Counted from the first letter of the stretch, positions 10,651 to 25,900 are shown. The stretch: 64,000 nucleotides of DNA from Branchiostoma floridae (GCF_000003815.2 NC_049987.1:18155164-18219163), one strand, 5' to 3'. Notes: generated by a model not told the origin, from the sequence alone. Numbers and translations are program-made.

Positions 10651-13093
10651 AAGGCTACTTATTACTACATATAAGAAATCAAAGTTTTACGTTCATATAT
10701 ATATATAGCGTAATGTCCCATGGACTCATTTGATATGCATTTCAGATATAGAATATCATTTCATGTATTTTCATACGTTTTGAAACATACTGATATGTAC
10801 GCATATATACAACAGTTGATAACGCGCAAAAGTGCTAGAAACACGAACAACATGTGACAAGTGGCAGCTGACGTGTAGACGTTTCAAACATGTGTCACTC
10901 TGACTCTGTAGTATTGGGTGGCGAAATATGCTTGTGATGGAGCATATGGGAAATATGTACGTATGTATGCTGTAGTGCGGGCAAATTTCTGACTAGAAAT
11001 TTGAAATATAAAGGAATATATGAACGAAGCTTTAGGAGAATATATCAGTTTTAAACAGGTCCATGGTTTCCTTTCTCTTGTTTTCGTAAAAGTGCATCAA
11101 CATACTTTTTATTAAGTTGTGGAAGTAAGCATTAAATGCAGGATAAGATGTGCTTTTTCTTACTGCGGCCAATATTGTCAAATTGAATCGTATTGTAGTG
11201 AAACGATATTTCGATAACATCGCTACAATGGCGTTCAAATATCGTCCATCACATATTTCTAACCAATCTATGAACGACGGAAACTGAAATTTAAAACTGT
11301 GCCATTTAAATAGATGAGCTCATATTGAAAACGTAGAAGAAAAAAAAAATATTAGCTTCGGTATTGAAACTTAGAAATAACTTAAAAACGTTTACTTATC
11401 TTCAAACGCCTTATATGCTTCACTACAAATCATAGTGTTTTTTAAAGCCAAATGCGGTGTTTATGAAAGACCCAATCGAAGTTAGAAACTTAATGTTTGC
11501 TTAATTTAACCATCGGCCTAAAACAAAATCCAAATATTATACTTAAGGACGCGTCAAAGGGACACCTCATCGTAAAATAAGAATTTGCAAAATAGCTACT
11601 GCAAAAAAATTTCGTGCACATAGTATTAAAAAAATCGCAAGAATCTATAGGCCTCAGAAAAAAATCAGATATAAATCACGAACTCAGTGTTGTTTTACTT
11701 TCTGAAAAATCATAAATGGCATGTTTTGTATAAACATAATGTTTTTTAAACAGACAATATTATATAACTTCATTACTCGAATCTTTGGTGTCAATTACAG
11801 TTCCAATGCATTAATCATATTATCTTGCTTAAGTGGTGACTGCATTAAATATTTTTCTTGTTTTCCTTGTTATGGTGGAAATTGATTTGCTATTGTGTAA
11901 GGCAGCAGCAAAGAAAGCCAATGTCACGGTCAAAGAAAACTGAACAACTATAGCACAGGAAATTTGCAAAACATAAACAACAGGACAACATATTAAACAC
12001 TTTTTTTTATAACCTTATACATTTTAATTCCAACAGTAACAAAGCTTTATAACAACAAGATTTACCTTATTACCAATACTTTAATATTCAAGCAGCTCAT
12101 TGCAAAAACAAAGAATTCTGATATAAAAACCTTCTAATACAAACTGAACACCAACATATACAAACTTTCATATCAATATGCACACTTTATACCTTGTATA
12201 TCCAATACAACAGATTAATCTCATTAAACATACTGCCATTACATAGCCAGTATACACCTCATTATCAATGATAACAATCCTACAAAAACCTTCTATATAT
12301 TGGCAGTAACTTTTGTCAAGGTAATCTCAAAAATCCCAAATATGCAAATACATATCATACACATTTCATTTAAATGCAAAACAACAATACATCACGTAAT
12401 ACTTTTTTACCATGTCTTGAATGGAAGCGTTAGGGTTCACATCTTGTAGGATTGATTGACTAATGATACAACATTATGGACGGGTTTCGATAATGGTAAC
12501 TTTGGCAACCTGACATGAATATGTCAAGAATAGGACGGATTAAAACTTGGCAAATGAATATGAATTGATTTTTGGCATCTAGTGTGTATATTTCAAAGAT
12601 CATATAAGGCTAAGTAGGCAAATCTTAGGACGGAAAAGAGCAAGAAATGTAATGATTGTACATTTGTCAGGACGGATATACATGTTTGCATAGTACTCTT
12701 ACCCTTACCATAACTTTGGCTAACAGAAGATACACATGGAATGTACCTTTCTCACAAATATTTGGCAGGTAGATTGTCAAAATGTATAGCACAGTCTAAG
12801 ATTTGAATGTCTTTGACTGAATATTTGACACTTAAACAGCACAGATCTTGTTGAACATTACAGCAATCTACAATCAGGAAACAAAAAAACAAATCAATCT
12901 GAAAAGATTAAAAAACTCAATGTCTGTTTTTGAATCTTAGAAGCTTGTACCCTTAAAGTTTTGCATTTAATTTTTGTCTTGTGCATACATTGTACATTGT
13001 GTAAATTCATAACGTATGTTTATGAAGGGTAATAGCTTATAATAAGTACTAGTATTTATAATCTCTACAAACAAAAAAGTTCAAAGACTGTTC

Positions 13094-13193
13094 NNNNNNN
13101 NNNNNNNNNNNNNNNNNNNNNNNNNNNNNNNNNNNNNNNNNNNNNNNNNNNNNNNNNNNNNNNNNNNNNNNNNNNNNNNNNNNNNNNNNNNNN
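13094..13193. other. Assembly gap (100 N)
   Basis: Run of N just downstream of the dynein stop codon. Confidence 0.99.
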
Positions 13194-13347
13194 ACCATTC
13201 TGTCTTAATGGTTTTCTTGTAAGCTTGGATGATAATACAGCATTATTTCAAACTCTGATATTTTACAATGTCTGAGTTCCCACACTGGAAGTGTATTATG
13301 TTGACAAAACTGCCAGTTGCTCTGCAGAAACAAACAGATAGGGGGCG

Positions 13348-16300
13348 TTAGAAAGGCCTGAGTGTTCCAGCCAGGCCCCGCAGAGACCAACGGGTGGCAG
13401 TGATGCCATCATGACGCACGTCCAGCGTGAGTACGGGCTCTTTACAGTTCGTACGCGAGATGTAACACGGGCACTGGTACGTCTCCGCGGCCTTGACGGG
13501 ATCGGTGAGTTTGTCGGACTGAGGGACGCAGGTGACGTGGATGACTGGGAGGGTGGAGGGGCCAGATTTGGGCGGAGTGTCCAGGAGCTCACTGGTGGTC
13601 TTCTCCCACGTACATCCCCACAGGTACAGCCCAAACACAAACATGCCCTCGTTGGGAGGGTCTCTCAGCTGAGGGATGAGGAAGAAAAACATCTATGACT
13701 CTGAGCATCTATGACCATATCTACATAATGGAACACCTGATTAATGTCACCAATTTTGGGGTTTTACCTTCAATAGATTTTCTTCCTCATTAACTCAAAA
13801 ATTCAAAATCCTGTCCAAAGTGGCTACCTGTCTACACTGTGTATCATTTTGTCCAGACCTTTTCAAAATAGATAGTTTGAACTGTCACTGTACTGATGAA
13901 TACCATGATGAGTAATAAAACCACTGACTCTAAAACTTCATTTAGTAATGTTACGTTTCGGTACTATCAAGGTAGTTGTTTGCTCCTATGTTCCTTTCTG
14001 CTACCTGGGGAACTGTTTATTCAATTCTTTTGTTGGTGACGTCAGTGAATAAGCAATTAATTAAGGAATGGGTACCATTTTTAGAGTGCTCGGTCAAACA
14101 GGTGTTCCAACACCAAGTGGAGGGAGAGCATTTTATGTGTTGGATGTTTCAATGAGCGCTTGGACCCATTTCTTAATTCAATCATGTGTAGAGAGTTATC
14201 AGCGCCCTTGTTCGAAATTCGGATGATTCCAGATGTTAGAGATGTCAAGGTTCCCCAACAGAATAGCAGAGAAGCTACTATAGTGTATGGTAAAATTCAG
14301 AGCGAGACTGTATGTACGTAGGGTGTGATAAACGTCAGAACAAACTACTATCCGGATGGTACACAGGCTAATGTTTGATACCACTACTTACATGGTCCTT
14401 GTCCCTTGCAGTGATCTCAGTCTGGAACATGAGAGGTTCCACATATCCATACTTATCTGTGAAGTTCTTGACTGACTCAGACTTCAGCAGACCAAACAGG
14501 GCGCGGGGCTGGAAGAACGCTCCTGGCCAGTAAGCTGGGAACTTCTCTCTTCCCTGGAAATAAATTAATCAAAAGGAGAGTTGACTTTATAGCTTTGCAA
14601 AATGGAATCATGCATAAGATACATGTACATTATTATTATCCAACAGGAAAAGAGCAACAGTTACAAGGCATGACAGTTAAAATTATTACAGAATTTGATA
14701 CCAAACAGTAATTTACTTTGTTTTGTTTGCTTCCATATCCTCATTTTATGACTTTGTAAGACGAGTCTTTGTTCAAGGCTTGAAATACATTTTTAGCATT
14801 TCATATGATTTCATAAAAAGTTCCTTGTATTTACTGAGAATGGACTCAGCAATTTTTCCATTTAAAACCATTCTTACTAACACAGTATATTGGCACATAT
14901 TGTATCATTATAAATGTACATGATAGTAAATGATGTATACAGTATGTGCAGGGATATTAATGAAATAATGCTCAGCTGATACCATAATATTACGCAATTT
15001 ACCAGTAATATAGAACATTCTATCTTATCTGACTAAAGGTTTAAATGTATGCATAAACGAAATTTCAAAGTTATGATTGACATCCATCTATCATACCTGA
15101 GACAGCAGTTTCTCAAAGTGTGCGTGTCTGTTGGTGAGGTCGGTCAGCCATTGGGCGGGGTTCCACGTGGGTGGCGGGACAGCGTCCCCTCCCAGACGAC
15201 ACCACAGTTCCGGCGTACGGTAGTGGTACAGGTCATCCGCCACGGTCAGGTAGTCTTCAGACAACTGGTCACCCAGGGGGAGGGCTTCAACAGTGTCCGA
15301 TGCTGCCTTGATGGCCTGAAGGTTTGAAGGAAAACATTTAGAATTTAGAAGTAAAAGTCATGTTCAAAACCACGATTTGCTCACCAATTTCTGTTTCGAT
15401 GATAGGGTCTTCAAAGTTCAGTGGGCACATCCAGAGTGTGCATTACTGATCTATATTGTTTGCAGACTTTGTGGTGACAAACTTCAGTGACAAATTAATA
15501 GTACATTTTAAAGAAAAGACCAATTGGTAGGTACAAAATTCACACATCTTTTTAAGTTAAATGGATTTCTAAATGTACCTAGTATTAACCTGCATATTAT
15601 ATATCATTGGTAGGATACTTTGGCATATACAATAGCTTATACAATAAGTTGATTATCTTAAAGTGGAAAACCAATGTGTGTCACTCTCAATCAAGTTAAG
15701 CTGAAATTTGGATTCAGATTCCTGAACCGAATTCACACTTAGTGTATGCACTGCAAGATGTGCGAAAGGATGTGTCACACAATCTATAGACTTACATGTA
15801 CCAACCAGTTAAGACCTGAGGCATGAAGAAAAGGAAAGAACAGCCACAAGAACAATAATCAGACAGGTTGTAACTAGTAAGTAAACATGAAATTGTCAAA
15901 ACCTGTTCTATCATCAAACTCTAAGTCAGCACACAGAAACTTCCTTTTCTCTTTAAAAGCAAGAACAATAAAACACAAAATCTAATATTACGAGTGATAT
16001 AATATCACAGTACAGTAGAAGCCATTTAATTACACTCCCCATTTGCAAGCACATTATGTTCAATTAGCCGGATGGTGCAACAAAACAAAGTTGTTCAGCT
16101 GGACCGCATCCCTACGAGACTTACGTGCAATGAATAGAAGTGTGCAGTTATTCGTTGTGCAATTAACTGGCTTCTACTGTATGATAGAATGATGAACATG
16201 AAGTCTGAGATTAAAAACATTGAGTAGAACTTTGCCAAAGAGGCTAAGGAATTCAAAATGTGATTGACAGGTGTTACTCACGTTGAGTGACCTACGGACT

Positions 16301-19300
16301 TCACCAATGAGCTTCATCAGTGCCTCTACCTCCCTCTGAATGAACACATTGAAGGCTGTGGCTCCTCCCAGTTTCTTAATACGGTCTGCAATGTACTCCT
16401 GAAACACAGTTAAGTAGACATTCAAAATCATTTATGGTGTGAAGCTTATTGGTGTGAAGCTATCACGCTGTCAAAACTTATCACCGGCAGTACCCATTGT
16501 ACTTGATGTCTATACTACTAGAAGTGTCATGTTCCTTCCACACTAATTTTGCATTTCATACTGTTAGTAGAGTTAGCTAAGGACTATATTATAGCACACC
16601 ACAGTCACTGCATTATTGGAAAAAGAAACAAATTTTAGTTTAAAATGATTTTAATTATTAAGTTGGGAAATGGAAAAATTTAGATTTCTTATTAATATAT
16701 ACATGGACATACATCCAGTAATTCTTATAATTTCCTTGCCAATTACTTAGTATGAGTATATGATGACTTAGTTTACAAACCTCCCTTCTGAAATTTCCAA
16801 ACAAAAACAATGACATTATATACCATGTAGCATATTAGATACATGCATGTAAATGAAATTTTGTATTTCCTTTCTAATTTCCCTTCTAGTCAACAATCTA
16901 TCATAAGAATTATACTTTTTTGAACAAATGAAATATAAAGTTAACTAACCTTCCCCCAAGCCCTGGGTACTTTAGTGAGCAGGGTAGTGGACAGTTCGTA
17001 CAGCTCCTGTTCCTTCCTGTTCTTCAGTGCTGCGTACGTCTGGGTGGCAAACACCCCCCGATTCACCACCAGGGGGAGGCTACTGGTCGCACTGATGGTC
17101 GTCAGGGGGGGACCTGGAGAAAGGAGGGGGAATCGAATAAAATATTAGCCTGTGCTAATAGAATTCAGTACACGTACAGTGTACTTACTGTTACAGTTAC
17201 TGTAGTTAAGTATCTAGTTAGTTTCACAATCATAATTATAGTTTTATCATAAGCCATGCTTATTTGATGTCATCCCCTGGGAACTCAAAACAGATGAGAA
17301 TTCAGTATAGAAAAATTTTTTTTTTTTTAATTCTTCATCTTCTTCTTTGACCATGAAATTCTATGACAATCACCATAATTATGTATTTGGAGATTTGCTA
17401 ATTTTGCAGATGCATCATACGATACACAGTAGGGTTAAAAACGTTTGTTGTTCAGTTGAAAAAGCCAAAAATTTGTCATCAAATCAACATAGCCTAAGAA
17501 TTGAAAAACAGGAGACCACTTTAAATTTAGAAAAGATACTCAATCTGGAGTCTGGATTGTTGACCACCTACCTGCATATGGAGTGGGTGGCCTGGGAGAT
17601 ACCACATGACTGAGGGTTGGGGAGGATGGCATGATGTCATACACACTGTTCAGTCTGGTGAAGATGTACTGGTCATCTCCAAGGAGGGTCTGTACAAAAC
17701 ACAAGTAAATGGTCAATTGTTTTATAACATTTAATTCTACAAGTTCAATTCTACAGAGGCCTAAAAAGTCATAAAAAGGACAGACTGTGATCAATGATTT
17801 CTGATGAACCTCCAACTTTTATTGATGATCATCTATTAGTAAATATCATTCAATTTAAATTTTATTCATGCAGTGATCGATAATTTAAAATTGAAAGAAA
17901 ACTTGTCAAAGTTGATCTAACTCAAGTTAGAGTGCCCTGAACGAGGGAGGCACAGAAATTTAGGTATAAAATGAGAAGTGGTCCGATCTCTGTCATTTTG
18001 AGAAAGACGAATAAAGTTTAAACCGGTCAAATTCCGTCTCTGATCTGTTATCTGTCAAAGTTGATTATGATACAGACTTCCAATGTGTTTTTAAAAAAGA
18101 ATGATTGATTAGAATATGATAATAATAATGGGGAAAGGCATTTAGTTTCTTAATTGTGTGCTGAAATGCCCAATATCAATCCTGTACCTCTGTGAATGAG
18201 TGCATGTTGCAGGCTTCAGGCACATCCAGGAAGAAGTTTGGTATCTGTTCCAGGGCCTGCACCAGGGAGTTGTACCGGATGTAGTTGGCAAAGAAGGCAG
18301 CTGGGATCTTATGCTTCACTGGGGGAAAAATTCAATTAGTTAATAATGACATCATGGGTTCAAGTTTGTCACTAAACGTTTAAAAATTTTGCCAAGGCTT
18401 ACATATTTTAAGACTATGTATTACAAAGTAGTAGTCTAGAGTTACTGTTAGTAATAATATATAGTAGTCCAGCAAGAGGTTCTAAAGTTATGCTGACCAC
18501 AAATATCCAGATATCCAGAAACACAGACATACAAACACACACGCTAAAAACAATACCAGGTCCTCCATTTTTCATGAAGTATTTAATTAAACGTGTTTCA
18601 GACTTACATCTTGGGACTTCGAACTCCTTCTTCATGGCGTTAGGTCCCATCCAGTAATCCACCATGGCAGACAGGGTTAGCTGGTCATACTCATCACTCA
18701 CATAGCTGCCGTAGATTACCTGGGGATATACAATACGGATATTCAATGTTAACTTAAGAGATGTCAAGTTCATGCTTAATGCTTGAAATTTTTGCTGAAA
18801 TAATACTAAGTTAATTATATTACAGAAAACTGACTGCTTTGGCCATAATACTGCCACATGAGAAAAGAATTTAAAGTTATTCAGAGATGTACCCATGCAT
18901 ACATCATCAGTAATCCCGAGGTATAAACAATCAGATATTTAGGTGTTGAAGACAATCTTGAGAAGGCCTCTACAACAATGTTTATTTGATGTGACGGATT
19001 ATGGCACCTGGCGGAATTATGAGAGTTGATGTTACACCTGGTCATGGTTCTGGAGATATAGATTTGCAACTTGAGAGACATAAATGGAGGTAACAAGTAG
19101 ATTGTCCTTTGATGCACAATGCCCGTACCTCTGTGAGCATATATCTGAGTGCGGTCCATGCGATGCCTTTCCCAGGTGTACCAGGCATGTCAGTAGAGGT
19201 GGTGTCACTGAACTCATCCAACACCAGCCGCAAACCCTCCTGGAATATTGTAAGGTTCAGGCATGTTATAAATGTCATTTCAAGATACAATATTATTACT

Positions 19301-19924
19301 ATTATAATATATTTTTCTAGTGACAACCTAAAAGGTTGAATATCAAGTGAGTGGTTTTCTATCCTTTAATCCATACTATAGTTTGAAACATGGTCACTAT
19401 AATTACCAAAATGACAACAATCCATCTTAATCCATCACCTCAGATGACAATCTTTGTTGTCCTCAAAGCTGGCCAAAATGTGTCATACAAATTTGCAATT
19501 GGCAGCTCAATACAGTACAATGTAACTGCCAAAGAGAAACAGATTCACACTTAGTAGCATATAGTGTTTAGTACATTATAGTTACTGTACACTGCATCAT
19601 TCTAATAGTGTTTTAGGTTGTAGTATTTCACACCATAGATTGAAGTGATAATTTTTGTGCATTTAGCCCTTTGGGTACAGGTACACATTTATGCAATAAA
19701 CAAAATATCACTAATTGAAATGTCTGTACCTGAAGTTCATTGTTTCCAAAGACCATGTCGCCTGGCCTGTTCCAGCCCCCCCTGCCAAACCTGGCCCTGA
19801 GTCTCAGTGCCCCGTGCACCATGAACAGGTTATGTAGTACAGCAGGCCACTCTGGTCGTGTGCTGGTTTTCAGGGTCTCCGGCTCGATCCACTGCATGGA
19901 CCGTACCATGTGGTCCCGCATCAT
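13348..19924 (-). CDS. Dynein exons 54-63: C-terminal domain with stop codon
   Basis: Exons: 19730-19924, 19129-19239, 18608-18719, 18188-18318, 17572-17689, 16950-17113, 16282-16398, 15097-15315, 14392-14553, 13348-13668. Exon 54 (LFMVHGALRLRARFGRGGWN) matches FFHA---ERRKFGPLGWN. Exon 56 (VIYGSYVSDEYDQLTLSAMV) matches the YGGRVTDD-D-R-L loop. Exon 62 (FPAYWPGAFFQPRALFGLL) matches P--FWL-GFFFP-GFL. Exon 63 (FVFGLYLWGCTWE, LPVIHVTCVP, YQCPCYISRTN) matches V-GL-LEGA-WD, MPV-W--P and Y-CP-YKT-R. The protein ends RGLAGTLRPF then TAA. No clear polyadenylation signal was found; the gap at 13094-13193 may hide it. Confidence 0.92.
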
Positions 19925-22900
19925 CTAAAAAGGATAAAGGATAATGAAAAGTCCGTCAGGTTCTGCTCTAAGTAAATCTAAGATTTAGTTAAAACCTTTT
20001 ACACATTGATGACAGTTCACATGACAGTAATTTTTCTGCAGGTTACAAATCGCTGATAATATTAAGCCTTCTTTAATAATTATGTATACTACATGGTATT
20101 TTACTGAAAAAAAAATGAAATGCAGTAAAAATTCGTAAATTCAGACTATGTGACCATAAATTCTGATAAACATCATGATTTAAGCACAATCATGCATTTA
20201 CTGCAATAAAACCACTGTACAGAATTTAAAATAGGTAATGCTCCATACTGAATGCCTTTCTGAACCATTTAGATGTATATACTAGGAAAAAAAATGAACT
20301 CCATTGCTACATGTTGTATAATGCTATGTCAGATGGCTGGTAGAAGCTCCACATTCAATGAAATCCCAAACTAATAGGAGGCAATGTCAATAATAAAAGA
20401 ATTGGTTTAAAAAAAAAAAAAAAACACCGGATGCAGTGCTCACCATGGGTGTGTCCACCACCACTTTAATGGCATGTTGCAGCAGGTGGATGGGGAGTTT
20501 AGGGTGGGGCTGGGCCGACACCCACAGGCGGAAGTTAGAGTCAGCTGGCAGCTTCTTCTCCTGTAGGGTGGTGTCCAGGGTTTGCAGGAAGTGCAGGGCA
20601 TTGTGGGCATTGTGTAGCAGCAACCAATGGCCCTAGAGCAAAGAAAAAAATTGTGACACCAACTTCTAAGAATGATAAAAATATGAGTGATAAAATAGGA
20701 TCAAGGCAGAATTTATATATTCTACAGATCAGCACCTAAGTCCGTTTATGAGAAAGCATGATATGATACATGTAAACAACATTATGATACAGTACTATTT
20801 GCTTTAAAAAGCCACTTTTTAGGGTAAAATCCATGAGTACATGTGTACATAAATTACACTTTTGCACTACCTTACTTAATCCAGTCAATATTAGTATGAT
20901 AATCATAAACATGTAGTTTTAACTTGAATATCACAACATAAGTAAATCCAATTAAAAACTCTAGTTAAATAGCATAATCTAGATAAAGCATAGTAATCAT
21001 AGACTTCATCTACATTTATGGTATTTAATGCCAGACCATTAAGGGTATTGCTAGATGGATGAATATTCTACAGATCAATACTTGACACATTCCTTTATTC
21101 AGATGTGAATTTTAATTTAAGGACTTTGTAACCTTATTTACATTTTTTAAAATGTAAATAAGGTCACAAAGTCCTTAAATGTCACAGCAAAAGAAATATG
21201 AAAAAAAAGTGTTCTGTAACATAAAAATTCAGAAGCTATTACCTCCTCTGCAGCTTTAGTGATAGCCCTGCGTACCCTCCTCTCCTCCTGCGGGCTGCCA
21301 CTACTCAGGTACACCACCTGTCGTGGCTCCTGCTTCTTCACAGCAAACTCCACAAACAGGGTCTCCGCAAGGTCGCTCTCCGCTGTGTACAGGAGGATGA
21401 TGGGAGTCTGCGGGGTCGACTGTCTCAGGACGCCAGGCAGGTCCAGTGGGATCTCACCAGCATATCTGTTTAAAAATTTGATCATTTGAAATGTCAAAAT
21501 CAAGGACGTTATAATGTCCTTGGTCAAATGTAGCACAATCTTTCACATTAAATAAAAAAGAAAACAGCTTTCAATTGATAGAATTAGTTTAACTGAGTTT
21601 GAACAGATATTGTATGAATCTGTTCTTTAATGCAATTAGAAGAATGATAAAGGTCATCTGGAAAACCTGGATTTTACCAGGAATTCAGCACCAAGGACAG
21701 GTCAGTGGAATCTCCCCAGCATATCAGTTTTATAAGTTTGAAAATTTGCATAAAACTGACTCTCAATACTACACATACTGTTGAGGTTTTCACAAAATGA
21801 ATGTTAAGCAAAATAGATTTCTAAGGAATCAACAGAAATAGTCTAGTATCAATGGCAATTGATATACTGAGTTTAATGTTTGAACAGAATCTCTCTAGCA
21901 TATCTGTTTCCAAATTTGGAAAAAAAAACTAAGTCTCAGAACACCACATACTGTTGATGATTTCACAAAATAAATGAAAACAAAGATAGATTTCTAAGGA
22001 ATCAACAGAAATGTCAATAGTAATTACACTGTAATATAATACTCTGAGTTTTATGTTTAAGCAGATATAAATTATTTGCACAAAAAACATTGTTACAAGT
22101 ATTAGTACAAAAAAAGAAATCTAAAGCTTTAAGAGTCTGATCCATCCAATTATAAAGTCATATGAAAAATCTGGGTTGCACCAGGAATTCAGCACCAAGG
22201 AAAGGGAAGAAATAAAAGTCCTGTCTATGACTATAGCGAGTAAAAGTTGCAACTGTTGCAACATAATTACACACGAATTGAAATCTTTATAAATGACAAT
22301 TGTGATTGGATAATAGTGAATCTTGGATCAGCAATGATTGTAGATTTAAAATTCATTTTGGATAAAAACTTTAGATTCTGTGATTACAAAAATTCTCTTT
22401 TATTGTAAATGTCTATACAAATGTCTGAAATACTCACTTTTTCCCCAAAACCTTAGACACAAAGTGTGAGCTTGCGTGCATGATGCGGTCGCTCCGTAAG
22501 GCCCGGATGACGCAGTAGCGCTGCATGGGCGTGTAGTAGTCGTCCATCTTGTCTGGCAGGGCTGCAAGTTCTGGCTTGTCGTTCTCGCAGAGTGTCCGCC
22601 ATGGCATCTCACGGCCGTCTTTTGGTAGTTTGTCGAAGGCATCTTGGAACCACTGGTAGTATACTGCCAGAACCTACATTTAGGAATGAGTTTTAATACA
22701 TGTATATATGTCTTTGGAAATAAAACCAACATATAATAAATTTCAGTTAAAGAGCCCCTATCTCCAACAATGTATTTCAACATTTCAACTGTTGCAAGTA
22801 CTTCAATTTCATTTAAATTCTATTATTTTGATACTGTATGGTACAATATATGGTACATATAAACATGTACATACATGTAGAAAAATGGGATCGTATGCGG

Positions 22901-25900
22901 TGTGAGCAGAAGACAGAATGAAAATGTTCGCATTGGCTTTGAGTTTGCAGTGAAGCAACCAGTACTAAAATTGTGAACATTAAACCACAGCAAAGTTTCT
23001 GTATTAATTTTTACAGTTACTGTTTAGTAGTACAAGTGACTATAAAAATGACTTACTTGAAGGTTATTGTACTGGTCGTCTAACATCCAATCAAATGGCT
23101 TCCTGGCATTAGCGCGGGCGTCCGAGCCAACACCGTACCCCATGGTAGACATGACAGTTGATGCGAAGGTGGGAGAGATGATGAACTCCCTCTCACCTGG
23201 TCCCAATCTGCCTTCTGAGTCCTCAAGCTGGGGAACAAATGAGATTGGTTTAATATTGCTTTGAAACATACAAATGCAGGTAAGTGACAAGAATGGCTAA
23301 GTAGATGCTTTCTTATCTTATCCATGCTGTCCAACCCCATATAAACAATGGATATTTTGTCTCAAACAACTACAATGTGTACTCACAACCTAAATGTAGA
23401 AGCCGGAAGATATATAAACATTCCCAGAGGTCTTGTCCATTCTGCCCAAATGAGATCAAAGACGAACGTCACTTTGTTACGGATTGTTCAAGATATAATC
23501 ATAAAGCTGTTCACATTTCTTTCCTCTTGCTCTAAATATTTTGCTACTCTCTGTTCGAATTCAACTACATTCTGGGAGGCGATAATCCTCACTGTGTACA
23601 AGAAGGCAAATATATCCACGAATATTTATACCATAGAACCAATAGTGTAAATGACATGCTTGACCCAATATGTTGACTTATTCATACCTGTAGATATTCA
23701 TATATGTCTGTTGATTTGTACTGTAAGTAGTTGTTATAGACCTTATGAAAGTAGCTGTACTTGCATCAATAAATACTTCATTTCATTTAGAAGGTTGAGG
23801 GTTAACATTGTGTTACATTAAAATAGTAACTATGTACTTTCTATCACTGAGGCAGTGATCTTTGATCTGAAAAATGTCATCTGAAAAATCTGGGTAGCAC
23901 CAGGAATTCAGCACTGAGGACAGGGAAGAATAGGATGTTCCTGTCTACAGTTAAGTAAAAATTGCAACAACATAATAAACTCATTGAAATCTTCATAAAT
24001 GACAATTGTAATCAGATAACAGTGAATTGAGCAACCAGTATCATTATCATCATCATCTGCAATACAATTGTACTTGTAAGTTGAAGTATAACAAACAAGT
24101 TTTTATGATGAAGAAGTGTACTTTTGTGGTGTTTTAAATCCAATTTGAACATAATACTTCAACTCATAAAGTCATAGGTCATAACAATTTTCCATGCAAA
24201 TCCAGTTATGGTCAATGTATGGTCTTAATTCAATGGAAATTGGGCAGTAGTAATATGCCCTTCTCTGAAAATAATTACTCTAAGTCTTATAGAGCTTAAT
24301 GTTTTTTTCCAGCAACACTTGTACAAACTAAGTAAATTTTGGACCTAGTACTACTATGTAGAAGTAAGAAACTTATGCAAGTTTGTATCTGGCGTATTCT
24401 CCTTACCTCCATGGACACCAGCAGTGCAAACAGTAGCTTGTCCCTCTCAAACAGGGAGCGAGCTGTGGTCATGTATGCAGAGTAGGTCAGCCGGTCAACC
24501 ACCGTGTCTGTGGAGGCTCTGTTGTGGGGAAAATATATGACTGTATAAAACATTGCCAAACTTGTTGTTGACAAACCTGTTCATCTGAGCTATATTCATC
24601 AATATTGTGCCTCAAGCAACAATAATCTCAGAACAGTCCAAGAGAAAAACCATAAGTGAAAGAATGTCTTTTCCCTACTTTAACTCCAAACCCAGTTTAT
24701 CAGTCTTTTCCCTACTTTAACTCCAAACCCAGTTTGTCAGTCTTTTCCCTACTTCAACCCCAAACCCAGTTTGTCAGTCTTTTCCCTACTTTAACCCCAA
24801 ACCCAGTTTGTCAGTCTTTTCCCTACTTTAACTCCAAACCCAGTTTGTCAGTCTTTTCCCTACTTCAACCCCAAACCCAGTTTGTCAGTCTTTTCCCTAC
24901 TTTAACTCCAAACCCAATTTGTCAGTCTTTTCCCTACTTTAACTCCAAACCCAATTTGTCAGTCTTTTCCCTACTTTAACTCCAAACCCAATTTGTCAGT
25001 CTTTTCCCTACTTTAACTCCAAACCCAGTTTATCAGTCTTTTCCCTACTTTAACTCCAAACCCAATTTGTCAGTCTTTTCCCTACTTTAACTCCAAACCC
25101 AGTTTATCAGTCTTTTCCCTACTTTAACTCCAAACCCAATTTGTCAGTCTTTTCCGTATACTTCAACTCCAAACCCAGTTTGTCAGTCTTTTACCCCAAA
25201 ATATTTAACTTAGTCTTTTACCTCGTTTAACCTCACACTCACACTGTCTTTTCCCTTGTTTAACCTCAAACCCATTCTAACTGTATTTTACATTTTTAAC
25301 CCCAAACCTAGATTATCAGTCTTCTCCCTAGTAGTTCAACCCCAAACAAGTAGTATGTCTTTTTACCTTGTTCAAGTACGGTTTGACAGCCTTTGCCTTT
25401 TTTAGCCCTAAGCCTAGTTTAACAGTCGTTTACCTTGTTCAAAACTTAAGCCTAGTTGATAGTCTTTTACCTTTTTTAATCCCTTATCAAACTCAACAGT
25501 AACTGTATGACAGCGTATATTACCAACAAAAAGTAATAACTATATACTTTTTTAAGATGCCAAAACATCTGAAATAATTGTTACTACAGGAACTGTACAT
25601 GTATAATTATCATACTGAATCTTCATTACAGTACTGTACATTAATTCAATGTTTGATATTTTACACTAAAATACTGATTATAAGGGTGTTACCACAAGGT
25701 TTTGAAATATTTTGTTTACTTACTAAATATAAATACGTTTTACATGTACATTGCTATGCAATGCAATGTACAAAGCTGGGCTTGAGTACAACGTAGTATT
25801 ATACATTTGAAGTACATGTATGTCTACATTGTCAAGACCTATATCTGCAATTATCTAGAAATCATAAGAATTTATTCAATAATTTAATGATGAAGGACCA

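Larger units (their letters stand above)
8887..13347. other. Intergenic region between dynein stop and acidic-gene start
   Basis: AT-rich sequence with no supported gene. It must hold the dynein 3' UTR and the 5' UTR and promoter of the acidic gene, but no TATA box, initiator or polyadenylation site can be assigned confidently. It contains the 100-bp assembly gap, a ~70-bp degenerate tandem repeat (10380-10650), and two more GC-rich patches (about 8940-9120 and 9950-10060) of unknown nature. Confidence 0.6.

Noticed and set aside
24656-24979. 107-residue plus-strand open frame with repeated SFPYFNSKPSLSVFSLLQP-like peptide
   Set aside because: It is the read-through of the 37-bp minisatellite; the peptide period (37 residues) is a numerical consequence and there is no gene context.
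24664-25184. CRISPR-like array
   Set aside because: Repeats are contiguous without spacers, and the host is a eukaryotic intron.
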